A DNA stretch of 64,000 nt from contig JANTQA010000075.1 in assembly GCA_027625915.1 (NCBI GenBank), forward strand, positions 620,001 to 684,000, written 5' to 3'. Positions within the stretch are counted from its first letter, which is position 1. Each line of letters starts with the position of its first letter. Source of the DNA: Anaeramoeba flamelloides. Lineage: Eukaryota; Metamonada; Anaeramoebidae. Positions 27,723 to 39,076 of the stretch are shown here, piece by piece. A program made the translations under genes and the position numbers. The notes under the pieces are model-generated. The model did not search any database, was not told the DNA's origin, and saw only the letters and a program-made list of their open reading frames with translations.

Positions 27723-30700
27723 ATGACTAACAATATGTCTGTTTGTAATTCTTGTAATCAGCCAGCTGCGATTTATTGTGAGCAATGCAAAACCTCCTTT
27801 TGTCAGCAGCATAAAATGGTTCACGATATGCTTTTTAAGGATCACCCCGTAATTCAAGGTAATTCATTGGAAACCAAAGAATATCATTTGTCTTTATAGG
27901 CGAGCAATTTGCTCTGTTAATAATAAAACATGGCATCTATTTTTCTTCTTCTTCTTTTGCGAATCTTTTTCAACTCTTTCTTTTCTCCTTTCTTCCAACA
28001 AAAAAAAAATAAAAAAAAAAAATAAAACACTTTTTTCTTAATAGTATCAAACATATCGTATGAAAACGAAGAAAAAACAAATATTATTAAAAAGCTCTCA
28101 AGAAAAGAAAAGGTCCACTCAAAAAAAGAAATCTATTTTTCGCTTTTGTGCTCACAAGCTGTTTATTTACCAAGAGAGGAAATTACAGAGTTTTTTCAAC
28201 AGCACCAAGAAAACCATTCGTTTACACATGTTGAAAAGACTTGTAAGGGCTTTGTCGAGTTTTTGCTTGCGTCCACAGAATCAGAATTATTTATTTCGTT
28301 TCATATCCAAGACCCCATGGCAGTGCTAAGTGACTTCCATTCGGCCCGTGATAATGAATTTATGAACTCAAAGGAACACGAAAAACTTTTTTCTTCTGAA
28401 ATTCAAAAATCCTCTGAATTTTTGTCTTCAATACACCCCGGGTTGTATTCGCTTGTTTCGTCTTTTCCAATTGCAGACTTTCTTGAATTAAGTGAAAACA
28501 AAAAAATTATTTTCTGCGGACATTCGCTGAGTAAGGGTTTCCTCAAATTTTTTTTTTCTTCCTTTTCCTTTTTCCTTTTTCCTTTTTCCTTTTTCCTTTT
28601 CCCTTTTTCCTTTTTCCTTTTTTCTTTTCTTTTTTTCCTTTTCCCTTTTCTTTTGTTTTTTTTTTTTTTATCTTTATACTGAAGAAGAAATGTTTTTTGA
28701 AAAAAAAATTGATTCTGTTTTCTTGTGTTCTTCTTAAGATTAAAAAAAAACAATTACAAACAGTTTGTCGGAAAAAATTCCAATAATCGAATTTGTTCTA
28801 AATGAAACATTTTAATAAAAAAAGTTAAAATTTTGTATCAAGCACAAAAAGGAAAAACTGTATTAGGTATAATTTCCATTTCTAATTGATCTGTGAAGAA
28901 AGTTTGGAGTTTTTTCAACAAACAAACCAGTAAAATCTTTTGGTGTTTGAAATAAAATTTTGATCTATTAATTTGAAAACTTCGGTGATGAAAAATTCAA
29001 AATCCTTTCTCGAATAAAAATTACAATTTTTCAAACCTACCAAAAGACAATTTCAAAGCATTTATTCAAAAAAGACTTTGAAAAATGTTTGGAATGATCT
29101 CTATCCATTTCAAAAAAGCCTAAGAGAATAACACAAAAAAATAATTTCCACAACTTGTTAAAGCACATTTTTTCAAAAAGTGACGAATTAAAACATTTAC
29201 AAGTGCTATTCAAGCCATTTGGTTCACTCTTTTAAACCATCTGAGAAACAATTTTTAAAGCTAAGGAAACACACTCTTTTTAAAAAAGCTTTAATAAATA
29301 TTAAATGTGAAAATATTTTTTGGAAATTTAAAATTTAACAGGGATCAAATTTCAGTTGATTTTCATTTTTTTCTCAATTCTTACACCTGCTTTTCATTTC
29401 AGTTTCTTAGTTCACCCAATGTATATTATAAAAAAGGATCAAGAAAAAAAAACAATAGAAAACAAATTAGAATCTATTTCCTATGAAAAATTCTATTTGC
29501 AAATGTTATTAGGAAAAAGAAGTGAAAATTTTTTCCCATTTATTATTCAAATATTAGTGTATTCAATTCACATTTATTACTTTTTAGCCATCATAAAAAT
29601 AAAATCTCAAAATTAGTAAATGTTCTCCAATTTTTGATCAGAAAATTTTTGAACTTTGCTTCAGGGAGTAGGTACATTTTATCATTTATGATTGCCTTAG
29701 TTTATTCGAAATTGAATCATTAAAATAATTCCTTTAACTAAATATATTGATTTTAATAAGTAGAGTAGCGGAATGTCCTTAGGATAATATTTTTACATAC
29801 CAATTAAAAAAATTGAAATCAAAATAATGAAAAAATTGAGCTTGAAAAAACAAAAAAAAATCATTTATTTTTTGATATTTTATGTAATATTTGATACAAT
29901 TACTTCTTCTTTACTCAATTTTATTTTTAATTATCACTGAAAAAACTTTTATTTAAAAAATTTTGAAGAAACAACTTTACAATTGGGAAAAAAAAAAAAA
30001 GATAACTTCTTAAAGACAAAATGAAGGATTAATCAAATAGCAGTTTTTATTATACTATTCTTTAATAAGGGTTTTTCTTTTATTGATCTATTATTAAAAA
30101 TTTGACTATTTTTGAGATCTCCAAAACAGCAAATTATCAGATTTAGATTTAAAAGTAGATATAAATTGACTTTGGTGGTTTTGATTCTAATGATGATATT
30201 GATTATTCTTTAAAGTTAATTTGTTTCTTCTTTTAATTATCTTTACTTTTCATTCTCAGGTTCTCACAAGATTTCCAATTAAAAATCGTTATGAACTTTT
30301 TTTCCTTTTTTTATCTTTTTTTTTTTTTACCAAATGGTGATTTCAATTTCTAAAAGAATTTTTAAAATGAATTTTAATTTCAATTTTCATTTAATTCATC
30401 TATTTCAGATTTGGTTCAAGAAAATAGGATATTTTTTGAATTCTTCTTCAGAAATATAGATTTATTGGATGAATTTGTTTGATTTGATAATAATAAATTT
30501 TCCATTTTATTGTAAAAACTGAAATAATGATAAAATTTGATTTAATTTTTTTTACCATATTTTCTTTTAATTCAAGTCAAACTTTTTGTAGTTATTTTTT
30601 AATTTCGATAATTCAATCCATTTTACTTTAATCTTTGAAACAATATTCATTGTTTTGGCTTATTTTGATAACACTAATATTCCAAAAAAGAATTTTGAAA

Positions 30701-33700
30701 AAAATAAATTTGTAAAAAAAGGTTTTCGATAAAAAATAGTAATAAATAAGGATGGGAAGAGAAATTAAAGTTAATTTCTTTTTTTTAGTCTCTTTCAAAT
30801 TTAAGAAGAAAATGAAATCTTCTAAAATATATTATTATTGAAAAAATAGAATTTTTTATTATAAAATGGATTATCAATATATTTCAAATAAAAATATGAT
30901 TTCAATTAGAAATCGTAATTAAATCAAACTTTATCACGGTAAAATCAAGAAAACCTAGAAAATCCACAAAACTGCGATAATAGACAAAATCGCATCAACT
31001 ATAAAGTGCAAAAAAAAAAAAAAAAAGTATTTTTTTGAATTAAAAAATGATTTTCTTTTCATTTCTTTCTATATTTATTTTCTCCTAAACTAAAATTCAG
31101 CATGAATAGCACTTCAATTTATTTTCACAATTCTTTAAATATTAATGAAAATATTCTATTTTACATTTTTATTAGAAAATTGATCAAACGAACAAAATTT
31201 ATTTATTAAAAATTTTTAAAAAAAAAAAAAAAAAAGATTTTTCCAAAACATGACTAAAAATCCAAATTATGAAAGGTATAGATAAATTAAAGCCCCTAGA
31301 TTATTCTAAAAACGAAAAGTTGAATATCTTTTTTTGATCATTTTTTTTTTAAAAAGTTCTTTTCGAAATTATTTAATAAAATTAAGCATTTTTGTTTCGT
31401 TAATATAATATTAATAATAAATTTCATATTTCAACAAACATTTATGAAATCTGGGAATTTATAAAAAAAAGGAAATTGAAAACAAAAAAAAACTGATTTA
31501 AAAATTTCGAAAAATTTTCTTTTTGTGAGTGATATTGCTAATTTAACATAACAAATAAAGAAAATCAAATAAATTTTCAAAAATTATTTGAATCTATTTG
31601 TCAGTAAACTTAATAATTTTACTTTTTTTTTTTTTCTTTAAAAAAAAACAATAACACAATAATAAAAAAAATAAAATACAAAAAAAAAAGATGGTTCCTT
31701 GGCGCATTTATCAGCAATTTCAGCAATTTTATTAATTCAAAATTTACTTGAGGATTATGAAAGTGAATTGGTTTTATCGATTGGTTTTGGATCGCCATTT
31801 TTTTGTACTCGCTCTATGTGGGATTATTTGGAAGAAAATTCGATTCATAACCAAATTTTAACAATTGTAAATGATCGGGATTGCTATATGAATTTATTGA
31901 ATTATTGTGTCAATTATTTTTACATTTCAAAAACATATAATTTGCTTGAAGAATATGAAATCACCCTAGAAAAATTTTCGCATAATTTACAATCATATTT
32001 CCAATCCAATGGTGATTTTAATTTAAATAATGTCGATCTTCGTAACGAAGTGGACAAGCCAATTAAAGAATTGGATCAGCTTTTCGAAGAATTTGAAAAA
32101 AAGGAGATGAGCTCTTTTGGAAGGTTTATATTTTTCGATTTCTCATCCAAAATGTTATCATCTGAGATGATTCATAATTTTGATCCGAAGGAAATTAAAA
32201 AAAGAATAAATGTTTTTGAAATAAATGGGCCCAATATTAAGCAGCACAGCATTATGAATTATAGTAAAGCAGTTATCCAATCGTTTAAATTACGAAAAAT
32301 AATAAAGAAGCATAAATGGGGAACAAAAAAAAAAAAAAATGAAAATTCCCAACCAATATTAGATTTTAAAGACAATAATGTAATTAGGCCAAATATCAAT
32401 TATGTCACATTACGAAGAGGCTTGCGCCATGTTAAAAAGTCTTCAAAAAAGTATAGTTATAAAAATTTGCAAATCATTTTTACAGGAACACATTTATCTT
32501 TTATTAGGGTTTCAAGATCTGACAAATGGAAGCCAAATGATGAAAAGTCTCCGATAAAAATTAATGGGTTTCGTTTTATTAAGGAGACCACAGTTCGGCG
32601 TAGTGATACAGACCATCAAAATTCCATTTGCTATGAATTTGAACCAATTGAAATTATAAAAAAGAACCAGCAAACAAATCGCGATAATAACAACAACGGC
32701 GAGGATAATAATGACAATGAGGATGAGAATGAAAATAATTCTGAAAAAGAAAAATTTAAAGCAAATAAAAGCAAAAACAAAAAAAACAGTATAAATCCAA
32801 AAGACGAACGTAAAAAGAAAAGAAAGGGGAAAGGGGGGGAGCAAATGGTGAGGGGGGAAGGGAAAGGGACGGAAAGTAGAAATCAAAGAAAAAATACAAA
32901 TCGCAAACAAGCCACAACGACAAAAAAAGAGCAAGAAGAATTAAAAAAAAAATTACATTTTTCCGAATTGATTAATCAAGGAATTATTACTATTTCCATT
33001 AAAACTTATTTTGATGAAGAATTGCTTATTCCAAAAGAGAAAATCAAAACTGATAAAACTTCCAATTTGGCGGGAGAAATCTTAAGGAATTCAACAATTA
33101 CTTTAGACCTGTTTTATGATTCTTTTAAATCTGCTCTATTTGAAATGCTTTCTGATGATAAGGAAGAAAGGGGGGCGAATAATATTGATAGTAGCACAAC
33201 CGATACTAATACTACAACTGAAAATGAATACAAAATAAAAAAAATCAAAAATAAGAAATCTTTTTCTTTATCAAATGAAGAGATTTATTCAAAAATCGAC
33301 GAATTAGATAATCAGAAAAAAGAGAGAAAACAAGTTAAGGGTGGCGGGAAAGGAAAGAACGAGAAAGGAAACGGTGGTGAAGGGAAAGGGGGTAAGGCGA
33401 AGAAAGAGATAGAGCGGGGAAAGAATGGCAAAGGAAGCACAGAGACAGGGGGCGAAAGGGGGAAAGAAAGTCAAATAAAAGATCAGAAGGGGCAAAAGAA
33501 AGAGAAAAATTATAATTCGGTTGTTTTTAGAACTCTATTTGATTTAGAAAAAATAATTTTCCCAAAGGAAAATTCAATCTTGAAGCATCATATTGAAAAA
33601 TATAAAGATTACACCATCGACATTATCCCTGAATGTTTTAAAAAGGTGAAAACAAGATTGAAAAGAATTTATGAGTTTTTGGATGGTGACATAAGACTCC

Positions 33701-35346
33701 AGTACAAATTAGGCTTTATGAAGCAAGTTTTATGTAATGGTATTGCATTTGCTGGTGGCATCATTGGCGGTATTGGTGGCATAATCCAAAAGCCTGTTAA
33801 AACGATTTACGAAATAGGTAAAAATGTCTATAAGGACACGGGAGGAGGCTTTTTAGGTGTAGTCTCGTCAGTCTTAGTTGGTGTGTTTTCAATTCCTGGT
33901 GCCTTTGGTGGAGGTATACCAATTGGCCTCGGTTCAGGGTCGAGGTTAGTTGGCAAAAACACGATGAGCTATTTGAAAAAAAAGGTAACCAAATTCGAAA
34001 AGGCAAATGTTTACAAGGTACGGTTGCAATTCATTATCCAAAGCCTATTGGGCATTAATACATTAAACCCAATCAATTTCATGACCGTTTTGGAAATGGA
34101 GGATCATATAGTGAAATATGTAAGCTCCAAAATACAAAGAAAGGATCAATTGGAAAGGTTTTTCAAGCAAAAGCCCATTTTCCAAAAGTTGGCCAAGGAA
34201 TCACAAGAGCTATTATTGAGGTTCATTAGATGCATTTTTAGGGTCAACCAATTAAGAAGATTGCAAATCAATAAAGTGTATATTGGGGTTTTGGGGATGC
34301 AAAATGCTGGGAAATCCACGCTAATCCACGAGGCATTTGGATTCGATACCAAAAGGGGTATCACAGATGGCTGCAGAACGATAACAATCACTAGCCACCC
34401 GATCGGCGATGGTATTTTCATTTTAGATTACCCTGGGTTCTATGATCCAGATAAGCAAGCAAGAAAATTGGCCAAGCTGCTCAATTTCATCCCCAAGATT
34501 TTCATCTTCGTCGGCAGGGCAGGAGTGGTCGATCAAACCTCAATCAAATGTGTAAAGCCCCTGCTGAAAAGGACTCGATCCATCTACGTTTGCCTAAATA
34601 AAATCGATCTCCAGCCAGATCTGATATACGAAAAGGGCACGAAGAAATATATTTTGAAAAATGAACGTAAGTTGTTAGCACAACGGTTAGGAATTGATGT
34701 TCATTTTACAACTTTCACCAATAAGGACAAATATAAATATTCCGTCGATATACAGGGACCCCACGATGTTAGAAATTGGGCAATCAATCAAACAATCAAG
34801 ACTCTGCAAATTAAAGACAGCAAAGAGAAAAGAATGATTAGTAATTTGTTTAATAAAAATATCATAAACAAAAATAACGAATTTAATATCACAAATAATA
34901 TCAATATCCATCAAAATATCCAAAATAATGGGAACCTGGTTTCTCCTCCGAAAAAAATTGGAAGCCTGTCAACAGTTTCCTTTAGTTACATCAATCATCC
35001 TTCTCTTGATTCTTCGGGAAATGATTCTATCGGTTCTGAAAGTTTAGAAGTGTCCTCTTCAGATACAGGTGACGAAAAGCAATTGATTATAGGATCAATA
35101 AATCAAAATTCGAAAGAGTTTCAAATTAATAACTATTCCAAAAATATATCCCATTTAGATTCCATTGATGATGATGTTGACGACGACGACGAAGTCGATA
35201 CTAGTGATGACGATGTTGTTGATAATGTCGACGACGATGTTGATGTCCTTTCAGAGATACGTACACAATCTAAAGTTGACGAAGATGAGATGTCGGATGT
35301 GAATTTAGATTCAGATGATGAAAAAGATAAGATTTTTATTAATTAG
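27723..35346 (+). CDS. B-box zinc finger / class-3 lipase / P-loop GTPase fusion protein
   Basis: Three exons (27723-27858, 28045-28530, 31691-35346; introns of 186 and 3,160 bp) join in one frame to 1,425 residues. Residues 8-41 are a B-box zinc finger (C8, C11, C19, C22, C27, H30, H34, H41). Residues about 65-280 are a class-3 lipase: IHPGLYSLVSSFP, KKIIFCGHSLNGSLAHLSAI with the nucleophile elbow G-H-S-L-x-G (Ser206), LSIGFGSPFF (about 238-247) and IVNDRD (266-271) with a candidate catalytic Asp. The lipase His is not certain. Two Lys/Gly/Glu-rich linkers follow, then a glycine-rich hydrophobic segment (about 891-970) and a GTPase domain with G1 GMQNAGKST (1076-1084), G3 DYPGF (1120-1124) and G4 NKID (1177-1180). 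The tail is Asp/Ser-rich. Likely a lipid hydrolase recruited and switched by its GTPase. No biochemical role is known to me. Confidence 0.85.
28549..28650. repeat. Pyrimidine minisatellite
   Basis: About 100 bases of CCTTTTTC-like units on the plus strand starting 18 bases after the exon donor. Homopyrimidine tracts of this length can form triplex DNA and can act as splicing signals; neither is shown here. Confidence 0.75.
29350..29560. repeat. Dispersed repeat (partner 41215-41410)
   Basis: The two copies share ttagttca..caatgtata.. followed by aataaa/aagaaaaaa, and, at the right, the run gtgaaa.ttttttcccattt with attattcaaa. Diverged, no coding capacity recognised. Each copy lies in a long intron. 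Confidence 0.45.
29640..29930. repeat. Dispersed repeat, copy 2 (partner 20500-20770)
   Basis: Aligns to 20500-20770 through ccttagtttattcgaaattg and the A-rich right half. The left edge carries AGGGAGTAGGTACATTTTAT, related to AGGGACGAGATATATTTTAT near 51436. This suggests a shared element end. Confidence 0.45.
32816..33485 (+). other. G-rich polypurine tracts inside the fusion gene
   Basis: Two stretches (about 32816-32885 and 33340-33485) encode Lys/Gly/Glu/Arg linkers using GGG, GGA, AGG and AAG codons, with runs of 5-7 G, in a gene that otherwise uses AT-rich codons. The protein parts read like RGEGKGTESR and GGKGKNEKGNGGEGKGG. The abrupt change in composition suggests expansion of a purine repeat into the coding sequence. 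Confidence 0.7.
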
Positions 35347-36399
35347 GAAAATGTTATATTTATAATTTTATTTTTATTATACAAATTCAAAAATAATTGT
35401 TTTAATTTTTAATTTAATTAATTATTATTATTTATTTATTTCTATTTTTTTATTACAAATATTATAATCATTACCATTAATGTTATCATATATATATATA
35501 TATGGATTTTGTTAATTTTTGAGTTCAGATCGGCATTTTTTATGTTCTTTCTTTTTTTTTTTTTATTAATTTCCAAAATTAGGATACCCAAACTAGAAAT
35601 GATTTACTTTCCAATTAAATTTTATTTAATTGGAAGAAATAATGATGATAATAAATACTTTTAATAATATATATTATTTATTATATTTTTTTTTTGTATT
35701 TTTTTTAAAAAAAACTTCTGTGATTAATCATCTTTTAAGTTTTACCCTAATTTTAATTTTATATTATGAAAATGAGTTCTCAAATATTATTTTTGAATTT
35801 AGTGGTAATATGAAATAAAATCAAATAATGATTCTAAGATGTAAGTTATTTCAAAAAAGGAGGTAAATTTTCTTTTAAAATATCTAGATAAAAATTGACT
35901 CTAATATTATTATTTAAATAACCAAAATCAATATTCGTCATTAACAGATTGTTAGTAATCATTCAATTTGTTTATTGAATGATTACTTTAAAGTTTTCAA
36001 AATATCTGATCATCAGTAATAAGATATTTTTCCAATTGTGTAAATTGTTCATTATTTTTTTCTTTTTGATAATAAAATTGTTTTTTTTTAAAAGTTGATT
36101 AATCTTGATAGTATTATAAATAGATGGTCCAAACTGATAATTTAGATTTTATTTTTAAAAAATCCATTAAATACATGTTATATTCTAGCCTTTTTATTTA
36201 AATTTGCCATAACCCGTTTTGTAAAAAAAAAAAACGGTGTTTAATTTATTTTCAATATTTCTGAAATATTTTAATAAGAATACTTTTTAAAATATAAATA
36301 ATATATAGTGGTTTGATTAGTATTAGCGATCTCTTAATTTAATATTTTTGATTTGTGAATTAAAATATTCCAAAAATATTTTTTAAAATATATTTCAAA

Positions 36400-36960
36400 A
36401 AGCGTAACTTTCCAAAAATAATAAATTGAATAATTAAATTATTATTATGAAATTCAAGAACAATGTCTAATTAATTCTTATTTTTAATTAGTTTTTAAAT
36501 GGTTCTAAATCTTTAAAACCCTGATATTTTAAAAATGAAAAAAAACTTATATCAAAGACTAAAAAAAAGAGGGAAATCACAATTTTTGAAATGGGTATTA
36601 CTGATTTTTTATTACTTAACTTTCACGGAAAAAAAGCTAATATATAGATTGTTGGCTAATAATTAAATTTATAATAAAATAAATTGTGGAATATCAATTT
36701 TATAAATGATTATTTGTTTTTCAAAGATATTTTTTTTTCTACGTGATCTTTTTAAAAAAATAAAAAAAGAAAAAAAAAAAAAAAAAACAAAAAAAGATAT
36801 GAAAAAAAAAGAAAAGGAATATTGAAAAAAAATTCAATGAAAATAAAAAAAAGGGATTAAAAATAAAAGAAAAAATAAAAAGAAAGAAAGAAAAACTAAA
36901 AAACAAAATATAAAAAAAATTGAAAAGTAAAATAAAAAAATGTGAATTTTTATTTAAAAA
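36400..36960. repeat. GTGACTCACTT-family repeat, decayed copy
   Basis: The right half (aatcacaatttttgaaatgg, then attactgattttttattac) and the poly-A/G tail match 21626-22000 well. The left inverted arm is degraded to ttccaaaaataataaattg. Most diverged of the recognisable copies. Confidence 0.45.
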
Positions 36961-37912
36961 AATTTTTCAACATCAAAAGATAAAAAAATATAAAGTCCAC
37001 TTATTATAATTTTATAAATTGCAAAAAAAAAAAAAAAAATGGTTTATTATTATGATTAGTAAATAAATTTTGCGTTTTTTGATGGGAATTGTCCAGTCTG
37101 TGAAAATATACACAAAATATAGATATCTGAATGTAAAAAAAATTAATTTTTCTTGATTAAAGCTCTAAAAAAATATATATATACCTAAAAAATTCTTTAT
37201 ATTTTTGTTTCGTGATTGAGTTGTAAATTATAAAGTGTGTGGATTTAATCCGTGGCTTACATGTAAAATTTATATATGGGTGGTATTATCAATGATTAAA
37301 CCAAAATTCACAGAATAATTCTGAATAATTTTTACAAAATTTTGTAAATTTTGTAAAAAAATTCAAAAAATTAAATACCATTGTAGATTCAGATCATTTT
37401 CTATGGAATTGTGCATCATTTGAAAATAATTATAAATTTTGGATATCTGAATTTAAAAGTTTTAATATTTTTAATATTCTAAAAAATAGTTTTATTATTA
37501 TTTTTGATATTATTAGAAAAAAGAGATTCTTGAGATTTATTAGCCTGAGTGGGGAATAAATTTATATTTGAGTCTTTAACAAAATTTCAAAATAACAATT
37601 TAGGAATTCGGGAAGTACCGTCAAGTGTCTAGTTTTTTTTTAATTTGAGTAATAAACCAAAAATTTCAAAAATTTTCCAACTATTTTCAAAATTAAAAAA
37701 CATTAAACGGCAAATAAGTGCCATTAAAAACCCCTCTGTTAAATGATAAAAAAAAAAAAAAAAAATTAATAGTTTTTCTGGTTACCAAGATACAACGGAC
37801 ATAATTGTATTATGTTTAGATCAAATTATTGGACAAAGTTACTATTTTTAAGATACTCATACAAGCCAAATCTAACGTACCTACTGTTGAGAATCTAATA
37901 AGTGAAGAAAAG

Positions 37913-38285
37913 TTAAAAACTGTGTTTAAAAATAAAACTTGTGTTTCGATTTTCAATAAGACCCCTACACAAATTCATGAAATAAATTGATAACAATAAA
38001 TAATTAGTTAATGTGGTCTTATTTACTTAAAGGACCAGTTTAAAAAAGGAAATTCTCAAAATGAAGGATGAAATAGAAAAATTTATCTGAAAAAACAGAG
38101 CGAATTTTGATAAAAGATTTATTCACTCAAAAAAGAATTAAATTTTTACAAAAGTGAGAAATACTGAAAAATTTTCAAGAAAATTCCATTTCGCATTTTT
38201 AAATTTACCAAACAGACAAGAAGTTTTCGTCCAAAACGGATTTGAACTTAAGTGTACTATTTGGGTAGTAAGTTAGATGTTCCAT
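37913..38285 (-). CDS. Possible tiny two-exon gene, 42 residues
   Basis: Not recognised. Block 38209-38285 starts at an ATG and reads MEHLTYYPNSTLKFKSVLDE then NFLSV, ending at a GTAAAT donor. Block 37913-37964 after GTGTAG continues in frame as WGLIENRNTSFIFKHSF and stop. The first block is GC-richer than its surroundings. Short length and the lack of any family match keep this speculative; an in-frame TAA also directly follows the donor, so the block could equally be a chance frame. Confidence 0.2.
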
Positions 38286-39076
38286 TGTAACAAGAACAAA
38301 AAAAAAGCACCCTTAAATTTTCAAACATCAATTATCGACGTTTGTACACTTTATTTTACTACCTGAAAATCACTAATGTCCTTTTTTTTTTATGGTTTGT
38401 ATAAAGGTATTTAACTTTCCCAATTAATTTTCTCAAAGGTAAGCAAATTACAAAAACAGTTTTTCTTGAAGTATTTATTTGTTGATTCTTTTCATTTACC
38501 AAGAAGACCCTCTTGTTTGCGTTAGCATGAAGTTTTAGAGTAATAACAATTCAATAGTTTGTTTATCAAAATTTTTCGAACATTAAAAGAAGAAAAGAGC
38601 ACCTTGTTTTCTTCAAGTCTAATGTTTTCTCTTTTCGTTTTGTTCAAAAATGAAAATTCAAATGATATTGTAACAAAGTTAATAAAACCCTTCTGTTAAC
38701 CGTTTTCCAGTTTGAAATCTTAGAAAACATAAAATGGTTTTAATTTGCAGCTTTTTTTTACAGTAAGAATCGGATAACCAGAGTAAAACGAAATTTCTGA
38801 ATTGAAAAAAGGATTCTATTCATTCTCACTAAAAAATTAAGGGTTTGTTTTCTTGATTAAATACTGAATGTGGTAAATTAAATTAACGACTCGAAAAATT
38901 TTAGAAATAAAATTTGGAAAGAAAATTCCATTTGGAAACAAAACATAGACAAATAATAAACAGAAGATATTTTTTTTTGTTTGGTTTGAGGGTCATTTTC
39001 CAAATAATAAATATTGGAGAATAATATTTGGGTATTCGCAATTTTACAAACATTTTTTTTACAAAGTAAATCCCAA

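Larger units (their letters stand above)
28531..31690 (+). other. 3.16-kb intron splitting the lipase nucleophile elbow
   Basis: The donor CTGA/GTAAGG and acceptor AAAAAAAAAG/ATGG are both phase 1; joining them makes the codon AAT and completes GHSLNGSLAHLSAI. The intron opens with a pyrimidine minisatellite of CTTTTTC-like units (28549-28650). It carries two dispersed repeats (29350-29560, 29640-29930). Sequence at 30900-31000 has scattered CGATAA motifs that may be a decayed relative of the 19347 element. No separate gene was supported inside. Confidence 0.8.
35347..39076. other. AT-rich interval, no recognised gene
   Basis: Contains an (AT)n tract at 35490-35503, a decayed GTGACTCACTT-family copy (36400-36960), a direct repeat pair (37081-37140 and 37401-37460, sharing gaattgt..ca and gatatctgaat) and a GC-richer patch near 37600-37640 with CTAGACACTTGAC ends. 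A possible tiny minus-strand gene lies at 37913-38285, with other open stretches on the same strand up to 38700, none convincing enough to join. Confidence 0.45.

Noticed and set aside
28403-28753. Minus-strand Lys/Glu-rich frame opposite the lipase exon
   Set aside because: It is the complement of the pyrimidine minisatellite and of the conserved lipase exon.
31699-31830. Separate GTPase gene starting at the TTG at 31699 or a later ATG
   Set aside because: The open frame begins at a splice acceptor with phase 1, and joining it to the exon ending at 28530 completes the lipase motif exactly. An ATG at 31691 is out of frame and short.
38221-38300. tRNA-like GGATTTGAAC motif
   Set aside because: No cloverleaf arms or acceptor stem could be built on either strand.
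38348-38705. Two overlapping open stretches on the minus strand (about 55-60 codons each)
   Set aside because: No start codon, no consistent splice join, and runs of this length are expected by chance in many frames.
39014-39076. Upstream extension of the carboxypeptidase N-terminus
   Set aside because: The extra frame starts with TTG, and the ATG at 39077 begins a canonical signal peptide.
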